A stretch of DNA of 21,117 bases from a virus. Position numbers and translations under genes: made by a program. The notes below the pieces were generated by a model. It was not told the origin of the DNA, did no database searches, and was given only the letters and a program-made list of their open reading frames with translations. Positions within the stretch are counted from its first letter, which is position 1. Each line of letters opens with the position of its first letter. Positions 13,028-18,636 of the stretch are shown piece after piece. Where the stretch lies: positions 1 through 21,117 of the IMG/VR virus record IMGVR_UViG_3300040959_000195; one strand, written 5' to 3'.

Positions 13028-14126
13028 TATTGTACTTCTATCGGTGTCTGTTCATGCAGACACCATAGGAGACATAGTAGAGTCAACTGGAGTCGGTGCA
13101 ATCTTTCGTTCAAACGAAGAAATACCCTCATCTACCAATTTAGGAATCAACCTATACGATGAGGCAAAAACACAAAACGGTAGAATGCTCATTGAGTTTC
13201 TCGATGAAGAGGAACTTGCATTAACTGAACACACTATAGTGTACATCGATGAGGCATACTACGACCCTGACCCATCAAAATCTAAAATGGCAATTCGAAT
13301 GGCAAGGGGAACTGCACGATTCGCTTCAGGTGCAGGAAACAAAATCAAAAAAAGAAACATAAGTGTCACAACACCTACGGCACAGATTGCAATCAACGGA
13401 ACAGATTTTACAACAACCATAGATGAACTTGGACGTTCACTTGTGGTACTTTTGCCAGATGCATTTGGTGATGCATCAGGTGAAATAGTAGTGTCAAATG
13501 AAGGTGGTCAAGTAACACTTACAGAAGCATATTCTGCAACGATGGTATCGTCATTATCAACACCACCTACACCAACAGTCACAATACAAAATGTAACCCC
13601 CTCAATGATTGATAATATGTTCATTGTAAACCCACCTAAGGAGGTCTCAGATGCGATACAAGAACAGGCACAGGATGATTTAGACCAAGACCAAGGGTTA
13701 TTGGATGTAGATTTTTTAGAATTTAATGATTTAGAACAAGATGCATTAGAAGATACTGGAGGAGACTTAGAATACTCTGCATTAGATGTGGATTTCTTAG
13801 ATGTAGACTTCCTTGTTGACTTACTAGATGTAGTGGAAGAACTTGTAAAAACCACAAAACAACTTGCTGACCAACAAGAAACTTCAGGTGATTCAGGTGA
13901 GTTTGTTATCAAAGGTGCAAACTTTGGTAAGAACGATGATTCGCAGTATAATGTCTTCATCGAAGATGGTGGTATCGTCTTTTATCGTGATGTTAACGGT
14001 GTGATATCGTTAAAATTTGCAGCTGGTGCCAATATAACACTAGATACAATAGTTGATGGATATGAAGGTATCATCACCACAAATAGTGGAGATAGTATAG
14101 ATGTTAGGATACGTCAAGTTAACTAA
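12981..14126 (+). CDS. FecR-domain secreted protein
   Basis: 381 residues. A signal peptide (1-26, ending VHA) is followed by a FecR-type domain: IGDIVESTGVGAIFR, NGRMLIEFLDEEELALTEHT, MAIRMARGTARFASG, and VTTPTAQIAINGTDFTTTI are its usual landmarks. The second half is acidic with DVDFL repeats (about 250-285) and a C-terminal domain with a beta pattern (VFIEDGGIVFYRDVNGVIS). In bacteria, secreted FecR-domain proteins are often encoded beside CHASE2 adenylate cyclases, as here (742 nt downstream), so this may be the periplasmic partner of the cyclase. GTG 12975 is an alternative start; I prefer ATG 12981, which begins the signal peptide. It overlaps the curlin gene by 47 nt. Confidence 0.82.
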   Translation: MQLFKSIRKTQLTILSIVLLSVSVHADTIGDIVESTGVGAIFRSNEEIPSSTNLGINLYDEAKTQNGRMLIEFLDEEELALTEHTIVYIDEAYYDPDPSKSKMAIRMARGTARFASGAGNKIKKRNISVTTPTAQIAINGTDFTTTIDELGRSLVVLLPDAFGDASGEIVVSNEGGQVTLTEAYSATMVSSLSTPPTPTVTIQNVTPSMIDNMFIVNPPKEVSDAIQEQAQDDLDQDQGLLDVDFLEFNDLEQDALEDTGGDLEYSALDVDFLDVDFLVDLLDVVEELVKTTKQLADQQETSGDSGEFVIKGANFGKNDDSQYNVFIEDGGIVFYRDVNGVISLKFAAGANITLDTIVDGYEGIITTNSGDSIDVRIRQVN

Positions 14127-14129
14127 ATA
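14122..14129 (+). promoter_or_regulatory. TAAATA box, candidate late promoter
   Basis: ACTAAATA contains the FecR gene's stop codon (14124-14126) and lies 29 nt before the ATG at 14159, the same distance as the box before 17052. Confidence 0.38.
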
Positions 14130-14158
14130 TAATACCTAACCAATATGGAGGAAAAGGT

Positions 14159-14308
14159 ATGTTAAAACACCTAGGAAAACTCCGTGACTTGCATGAGGAC
14201 AGATTGTTCTCAATTCAAAAGTCACTAAGACTGGATGACTACCACATGATGTGGATTGCATTCGGAAAAGGAGTTCTAGTCGGTATGTTTTTGCTATGGA
14301 TATTTTAA
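14159..14308 (+). CDS. Small membrane protein (49 aa)
   Basis: GGAGGAAAAGG precedes the ATG, one of the strongest Shine-Dalgarno sequences in the window. The product starts with a charged helix (MLKHLGKLRDLHEDRLF) and ends with a transmembrane segment (about residues 32-49, around FGKGVLVGMFLLWIF). It overlaps the second curlin-like gene by 13 nt. Its place between FecR, curlin and cyclase genes suggests it belongs to the same envelope system. Confidence 0.6.
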   Translation: MLKHLGKLRDLHEDRLFSIQKSLRLDDYHMMWIAFGKGVLVGMFLLWIF

Positions 14309-14868
14309 ATAATAAAAAAACTAAGGATAAACCACTCTTAATCATAGGGTGGTTAATCCTACTCTCATATTGTTCAGTTGCATTCGCAGATGACAATACT
14401 ATAACAATAGAGCAGATAGGTTCTAGTAGTCACGTCTATGTTAGAATTACTCAAGAAGGTTTCGACAATCTTATCACAACTCAATATGACGGAAGTGGAA
14501 TGTACATTGACTTCAATCAATTTGGTAATGGAAATGTAATGAACGCAAACATTAAAGGAAATAGCAATCAAGTTATAGGTCAACAATTTGGTGAAGATAC
14601 TCATACAATTAACATAGATGGCGATTTCAATCTTGCAGGAACCTATTACGGCACAAGTCAAAACAATAATTTGACAATTAATCTTTTGGGTGACGATAAC
14701 TTTGGGGCAATAGAGGCAAGAGGTAGTGGTGGTCATACAGGAACTTTAAATTTAGAAAATGGTGCAAGGGTACAAGTATTCATTGATACTTTAATACCTG
14801 ATACGTTTTCTATATCACAGTATTGTGCAACACCACCTTGTGGTACTTCAACAATCACTCGAAACTAA
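14296..14868 (+). CDS. Second curlin-like secreted repeat protein
   Basis: 190 residues. A signal peptide (about 1-31, basic start, core LLIIGWLILLSYC, ending AFA) is followed by repeats of the curlin type: ITIEQIGSSSHVYVRITQ, IDFNQFGNGN, ANIKGNSNQVIGQQFG, NIDGDFN and INLLGDDN. The Q-x-G-x-x-N spacing is closer to canonical curlin than in the 12302 gene. A C-terminal segment has two Cys (QYCATPPCGTS) that might form a disulphide; the 12302 protein also has a C-x(8)-C pair near its end. ATG 14296 was chosen as the start of the signal sequence. The stop overlaps the cyclase start (TAATG). Confidence 0.75.
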   Translation: MDILNNKKTKDKPLLIIGWLILLSYCSVAFADDNTITIEQIGSSSHVYVRITQEGFDNLITTQYDGSGMYIDFNQFGNGNVMNANIKGNSNQVIGQQFGEDTHTINIDGDFNLAGTYYGTSQNNNLTINLLGDDNFGAIEARGSGGHTGTLNLENGARVQVFIDTLIPDTFSISQYCATPPCGTSTITRN

Positions 14869-16709
14869 TGTACTCTTGGAAGACAGTCTTAATTACAATA
14901 GGACTTCTAGTCGGACTCAAAATTTGGAATCCATACATTGTAGAAAACATCCAATGGTCATGGTTCGATTTCTTACACCAACAACAAGAAAAGATTACAA
15001 GTGATGATATTGTCTTAGTAGACATTGACGAAAGGTCACTAGAAGAGTTCGGACAATATCCATTCAAGAGAGGTATCTACACTGATTTACTTCTTAACTC
15101 TCATTACACTAACACTCATGTGTTTACACAACTCTTTGCAAAACCTGATAGACAACCTGAGGAAGATTTAAAACTTGCAGAGGGACTAATCAACAGACTT
15201 ACGATTTTATCTGCAGCTCCATCTGCACAAATACAAAAAGGTTCTGCACCATTTGTTAACACTTCAGTGTTCGGTGGTGGGGATATAAAAAATTCTGCGT
15301 GGAATTTTACAGGAATCGTTGCACCTCTTCCTATCTTACAAGAGAACACATACGGTGTAGGAGTCACAACTGCAACTCCACCATTTAGTGGTACACCAAA
15401 CTTTGACGGAACAGTGCGTAGTGCGCCGTTGATTGTTACTGCAAACGATGAGATTTACCCATCGATAGTGTTAGAAGTGTTACGTGCATATTACGACCAA
15501 CCAAATTATCAGACAAGAGTCACAGAAGACGTAGGTATTGAATGGATTCGTATGGGGAGAGAAGACCCTATAGAAACGACTCCAACAGGAGACATATTAA
15601 TCTCCTATTGGAATCACTTTGAGAGAATCTCAGCAGTTGACCTTACGCAGTCAGATATTCAGGATAAGATTCTAATTTGGGGTCTAACGGCAGAGGGTCT
15701 GAATAATCCAGTTTCAACTCCAGTGGGTACAATGTATCCCCACGAAGTTCAAGCCTCAATTCTCCAAACCGTCTTACAAGAAGTTCAAATACAACAATCC
15801 TACTATCTTGAATTTCTAGAAATTGTTCTTCTTCTGTCAGTCCTTCTAATGACGTTGGTAATGGTCTACAAACTTCCCACAACTCTTGGGGTGTTAGGTT
15901 GTCTAAGTGTTGTAGGATTTCAGGTGGGTGGGGGTTTATATTTGTGGACTTCAAGTCTCGTTCTTTTCGATACCTTCTACTCATCTATCGCCTCCTTGAT
16001 AGTTTTCGGTCACGCATCATATAATCAATACTATAAGACTTATCAACTCAAGGAACAGATTAGAAAACAGTTCCAAAAGTATTTATCTCCTGACATGGTC
16101 AAACAATTACAGGACAATCCTGATATGTTAGTGTTGGGTGGTGAGAGAAAAGAAATGACATTTTTGTTCATGGACATTTGTGGATTTACTCCAGTGTCAG
16201 AATACTACAAAAACAACAATGACCCTGAAGGTTTAGTCGAACTTATTAATAAATACTTAGACACAATGACCAAAATTATACTTGCAAATGGTGGAACCAT
16301 CGACAAGTATATGGGAGATTGTATCATGGCGTTTTGGAATGCTCCCTTAGACTGTGAAAATCACGCAGGTATGGCAGTTAAATCTGCAAGGGAAATTTCA
16401 GAAAAAGCAGATGAACTTATCACAGAACTTGAAGAGATGGGTCTTCCTAGGATTGATGTTGGTATCGGTATCAACACAGGCGAATGCATTGTCGGAAACA
16501 TGGGGTCAGAACTTAGATTTGACTATTCCGTCATTGGAGACGCCGTCAACTTGGCATCTAGACTCGAAGGACAAACTCGCAATTATGATGGGGTACGAGT
16601 GTTGTTATCATCCACAACTGCTGGAAAGTGTCAAGATGGATTCTTTACAAAAGTCGATTCGATTAAAGTTAAAGGAAAATCCGAATCAATTGAGGTCTAT
16701 ACCCTTTGA
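14868..16709 (+). CDS. CHASE2-domain class III adenylate/guanylate cyclase
   Basis: 613 residues, membrane-bound. Layout: one N-terminal transmembrane helix (about 5-22), a periplasmic CHASE2 sensor domain (about 35-310, starting VLVDIDERSLEEFGQYPF), a block of transmembrane helices (about 320-395), a short linker, and a C-terminal class III cyclase domain (about 425-613). The catalytic set appears complete: metal-binding D436 (FMDICGF) and D484 (KYMGDC), purine-site K480 with S554 in the Asp/Thr position (YSVIGDAVN), and transition-state N561 and R565 (VNLASR). K plus Ser/Thr favours ATP over GTP, so cAMP is the likely product. It starts on the curlin stop (TAATG), so it is part of the curli/FecR unit. 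A 74-nt overlap with the next gene lies at its end. Confidence 0.9.
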   Translation: MYSWKTVLITIGLLVGLKIWNPYIVENIQWSWFDFLHQQQEKITSDDIVLVDIDERSLEEFGQYPFKRGIYTDLLLNSHYTNTHVFTQLFAKPDRQPEEDLKLAEGLINRLTILSAAPSAQIQKGSAPFVNTSVFGGGDIKNSAWNFTGIVAPLPILQENTYGVGVTTATPPFSGTPNFDGTVRSAPLIVTANDEIYPSIVLEVLRAYYDQPNYQTRVTEDVGIEWIRMGREDPIETTPTGDILISYWNHFERISAVDLTQSDIQDKILIWGLTAEGLNNPVSTPVGTMYPHEVQASILQTVLQEVQIQQSYYLEFLEIVLLLSVLLMTLVMVYKLPTTLGVLGCLSVVGFQVGGGLYLWTSSLVLFDTFYSSIASLIVFGHASYNQYYKTYQLKEQIRKQFQKYLSPDMVKQLQDNPDMLVLGGERKEMTFLFMDICGFTPVSEYYKNNNDPEGLVELINKYLDTMTKIILANGGTIDKYMGDCIMAFWNAPLDCENHAGMAVKSAREISEKADELITELEEMGLPRIDVGIGINTGECIVGNMGSELRFDYSVIGDAVNLASRLEGQTRNYDGVRVLLSSTTAGKCQDGFFTKVDSIKVKGKSESIEVYTL

Positions 16710-17019
16710 TTCAAGACCACGTGTAGACAAATACACAATGTCTGCATTTTGGTTATTACAATTTGCAGATGTTTGGACAACTGACAGAGGGATGGATTAT
16801 GATTGTATCTTTGAAGCAAATCCCCTTTTACCTGAAGTACCTAGTTTTAATAGACTGATATTACACAAGACATTACTTTTATCACCATTCTATGCTCTAG
16901 AAGAAGAAGGCACACTTACATATGGAGATATGTTTCTACCCTTTGTGATGACTGCATACGTAGTACATAATAACTTACAGGTAATTGACCGTGCATCACA
17001 ACGTTGTAAAAAACGATAA
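16636..17019 (+). CDS. Hypothetical, probably membrane-associated protein (127 aa)
   Basis: Unrecognised, though FWLLQFADVWTTDRGMDYD, EANPLLP and the following hydrophobic stretch (HKTLLLSPFYAL) loosely recall small multi-helix membrane proteins of the DUF5658 sort. I favour ATG 16636, preceded by GGAAAG, which overlaps the cyclase end by 74 nt; ATG 16738 (MSAFWLL, 93 aa) avoids the overlap but has no Shine-Dalgarno. The frame is also open further back inside the cyclase gene, but that part is a shadow. A TAAATA late-type box overlaps its stop. Confidence 0.55.
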   Translation: MDSLQKSIRLKLKENPNQLRSIPFDSRPRVDKYTMSAFWLLQFADVWTTDRGMDYDCIFEANPLLPEVPSFNRLILHKTLLLSPFYALEEEGTLTYGDMFLPFVMTAYVVHNNLQVIDRASQRCKKR

Positions 17020-17022
17020 ATA
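17015..17022 (+). promoter_or_regulatory. TAAATA box, candidate late promoter
   Basis: GATAAATA contains the preceding stop codon (17017-17019) and lies 29 nt before the ATG at 17052. Same octamer as at 9548. Confidence 0.4.
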
Positions 17023-17051
17023 AAATCATAATAATAATAATGGAGTAAATC

Positions 17052-17258
17052 ATGCCCGTGAAATTTGGAATGAGTGTAGTAAATATTAATAGAGCAAACG
17101 GAAAGAAAAGTATCTCTCATGAATACATGAAGCAGAAAACAATCGATGAGTTAGTTGAGTTCTATAATGAAAACAAAAAACCTAAACTCAGACGTAAAGT
17201 AAAAATAGAAATCGAAAGAAGAAACAAACTTGGAAAATCAAACATAGTATTCTCCTAA
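17052..17258 (+). CDS. Small basic hypothetical protein (68 aa)
   Basis: TGGAG precedes the ATG. The product is strongly basic, mainly helical (KTIDELVEFYNENKKPKLRR, then KVKIEIERRNK), with no membrane segment, so nucleic-acid binding or a virion-internal role is possible. No family recognised. A CCTAAATA box overlaps its stop (17254-17261), followed by a probable structured RNA. Confidence 0.6.
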   Translation: MPVKFGMSVVNINRANGKKSISHEYMKQKTIDELVEFYNENKKPKLRRKVKIEIERRNKLGKSNIVFS

Positions 17259-17263
17259 ATACT

Positions 17264-17340
17264 ATTGTTACAATTATGTGACAGTTCAATGACAAGTAGG
17301 TTACAACCGAAGAAGTCAAAGAGTCACAGAACGTAACAAT
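17264..17340 (+). ncRNA. Candidate structured RNA (nested hairpin leader)
   Basis: Four nested complementary segments form one long interrupted stem: ATTGTTAC (17264-17271) with GTAACAAT (17333-17340), TGTGAC (17277-17282) with GTCACA (17323-17328), TGAC (17290-17293) with GTCA (17315-17318), and GGT with ACC around a TACA loop (17299-17308). The internal loops are of similar size on the two sides. No coding frame of note crosses it. It may be a leader or a small RNA; no known family recognised. A TAAATA box at 17254 ends 2 nt before it. Confidence 0.45.
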
Positions 17341-17356
17341 AACATAGGAGATTAAA

Positions 17357-17479
17357 ATGCAAAATTTAGCATCATGGTCTGCCGATGTGAGATACTTCTT
17401 CATTGGTAGATTCAAAGAATTTGACAAGTTAATGAAACGTAATCAGTTTCATAAGGTTTGTAATAGATTTTTAAAATAA
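17357..17479 (+). CDS. Small hypothetical protein (40 aa)
   Basis: AGGAG lies 7 nt before the ATG. The product (opening MQNLASWSADVRYFFIG) is basic and aromatic-rich, ending KVCNRFLK. No family. It follows the nested-hairpin region, which may control it, and ends 13 nt before the -35 of the Hsp20 promoter. Confidence 0.5.
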   Translation: MQNLASWSADVRYFFIGRFKEFDKLMKRNQFHKVCNRFLK

Positions 17480-17492
17480 TTTAAAAAACCAC

Positions 17493-17522
17493 TTGAAAAA
17501 ATAGTATTTGATACTATATAAT
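17493..17522 (+). promoter_or_regulatory. Promoter of the hsp20 gene
   Basis: TTGAAA (17493-17498), an 18-nt spacer and TATAAT (17517-17522). ATAGTAT-TTG-ATACTAT forms a perfect dyad in the spacer, and TACTAT-ATA-ATAGTA a second across the -10, either of which could be an operator. Confidence 0.62.
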
Positions 17523-17583
17523 AGTAGTGCATATGCGAATAATCGGTATGCACTATTTTAACTTGCTTAATAAAGGAGAAAAT

Positions 17584-18003
17584 ATGACTATCTTTGATGA
17601 TATCTATGGGAGATCATTCCCATTCGCAATTGGGTTCGACAGAACTCTTCAACTGTTAGAGAAGGCTGCAACAGTCCCATCTAATGTTTCCTATCCACCT
17701 TACAACATTGTTAAGATTGACGATGAATCTTACAGTGTAGAACTTGCAGTCGCAGGATTCAAGAAAGACGAAATCTCAATCTCAAAAGAGGCAGAGACTT
17801 TGACTATTGAAGGTAAAATAGATTCTAAGGAAGAAAAAGAGTTCGTTCATAAAGGACTTGCTTCTCGTTCATTCAAAAGAACTTTCACACTCGCAGAAGA
17901 AATTGTTGTAGAGGGTGCAAAACTTGAGGATGGTATTTTAAGTGTTTCACTTAAGAGAGTAATTCCTGAAGAAAAGAAACCAGTTTCTATCAAAATTTCT
18001 TAA
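17584..18003 (+). CDS. hsp20: Small heat-shock protein Hsp20 (IbpA-like)
   Basis: 139 residues with the alpha-crystallin domain. Landmarks are YPPYNIVKIDDESYSVELAV, GFKKDEISI, GLASRSFKRTFTL, and the closing LEDGILSVSLKRVIPEEKKP; SIKI at the end supplies the I-x-I motif that docks subunits. It would hold unfolding proteins, and Hsp20 genes are a common feature of marine T4-like phages. ATG 17584 follows AAAGGAGAAA; the frame is open further upstream but without a comparable start. It has its own sigma70-like promoter and is followed at once by the peroxiredoxin promoter. Confidence 0.92.
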   Translation: MTIFDDIYGRSFPFAIGFDRTLQLLEKAATVPSNVSYPPYNIVKIDDESYSVELAVAGFKKDEISISKEAETLTIEGKIDSKEEKEFVHKGLASRSFKRTFTLAEEIVVEGAKLEDGILSVSLKRVIPEEKKPVSIKIS

Positions 18004-18011
18004 AAAACCCC

Positions 18012-18049
18012 TAGACAGGACGTTACCCCTTGTTGTATAATGAGGGGTA
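18012..18049 (+). promoter_or_regulatory. Peroxiredoxin promoter with the -10 box in a hairpin loop
   Basis: TAGACA (18012-18017), an 18-nt spacer and TATAAT (18036-18041). The -10 falls in the 12-nt loop of a perfect 7-bp inverted repeat, TACCCCT (18024-18030) with AGGGGTA (18043-18049). The arrangement parallels the element at 18590, but no T-run follows, so termination is less likely here. Confidence 0.6.
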
Positions 18050-18070
18050 TACATAACCTAGGAGTATATT

Positions 18071-18574
18071 ATGTTTAACCCTGAAATAGGTACACAAGTA
18101 CCTGACGTTATTCTACCTATCAGAGTTGCAGGTGAGTGGCAGAATCTGAGTACTGGTGCCCAGTTTGCAGGAAAAAGAGTAGTGTTGTTTGGATTGCCAG
18201 GCGCATTTACCCCAACCTGTTCAACTAACCAAGTACCAGCATTTGATAAACTTGCTGACCAATTCTTTGCAAAAGGTATTAACGAAATTTATTGTGTATC
18301 AGTAAATGATACATTTGCAATGAACAAGTGGTTTGAAGATTTAAGAGTTCAGAACATCTTCCCATTACCTGATGGTAACGGAGAGTTCACAGAACTATTT
18401 GGTGCATCCGTACAGAAAGCAAATCTAGGATTTGGTATCAGGTCTTGGAGATATGCAGTTGTACTGAATGATGGTAAAGTAGAGAAAGTATTCTCAGAGG
18501 AAGGTTTTGGTGATAACATCGAGACTGACCCATATGAGGTATCTACACCTGAGAATGTATTAGCAAATCTCTAA
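18071..18574 (+). CDS. Peroxiredoxin, Prx5 type
   Basis: 167 residues, normal length for the Prx5 group. The peroxidatic site PGAFTPTCS is intact with Cys at residue 50, and the distal Arg appears in GIRSWRYAVVLNDG. GAFTPTCS rather than DFTFVCPT points to Prx5 and not AhpC. It would reduce hydrogen peroxide or organic peroxides using a host thiol donor. AGGAG precedes the ATG, and it has its own promoter and terminator, so it is a single-gene unit beside hsp20; together they suggest a stress-protection function during infection. Confidence 0.92.
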   Translation: MFNPEIGTQVPDVILPIRVAGEWQNLSTGAQFAGKRVVLFGLPGAFTPTCSTNQVPAFDKLADQFFAKGINEIYCVSVNDTFAMNKWFEDLRVQNIFPLPDGNGEFTELFGASVQKANLGFGIRSWRYAVVLNDGKVEKVFSEEGFGDNIETDPYEVSTPENVLANL

Positions 18575-18581
18575 AAACCCA

Positions 18582-18628
18582 CTTACATAAACCACTCTTT
18601 TATAGTATAATGAAAGAGTGGTTTTTTT
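18582..18628 (+). terminator. Terminator of the peroxiredoxin gene with the next promoter embedded
   Basis: AACCACTCTTT (18590-18600) pairs perfectly over 11 bp with AAAGAGTGGTT (18613-18623), followed by Ts to 18628: a strong intrinsic terminator. Its 12-nt loop carries TATAAT (18606-18611), and CTTACA (18582-18587) lies 18 nt upstream as a weak -35. RNA started from that -10 would begin within the 3' arm and could not form the hairpin, so read-through from upstream is stopped while the gene at 18637 is transcribed. Confidence 0.8.
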
Positions 18629-18636
18629 GAGCATTT

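Noticed and set aside
13508-13960. A Ser-rich 150-residue minus-strand open frame in the FecR gene
   Set aside because: The Ser/Lys runs are the antisense image of the acidic DVDFL repeats.
15643-15984. A 113-residue minus-strand open frame inside the cyclase gene
   Set aside because: It is antisense to the transmembrane block of a clearly conserved gene. Its regular Leu/Glu-rich composition is what antisense reading of such a segment produces; no ribosome site or separate context.
17527-17583. An upstream start for Hsp20 adding 19 residues
   Set aside because: Those codons lie right behind the -10 box and before the strong AAAGGAGAAA ribosome site that serves ATG 17584.
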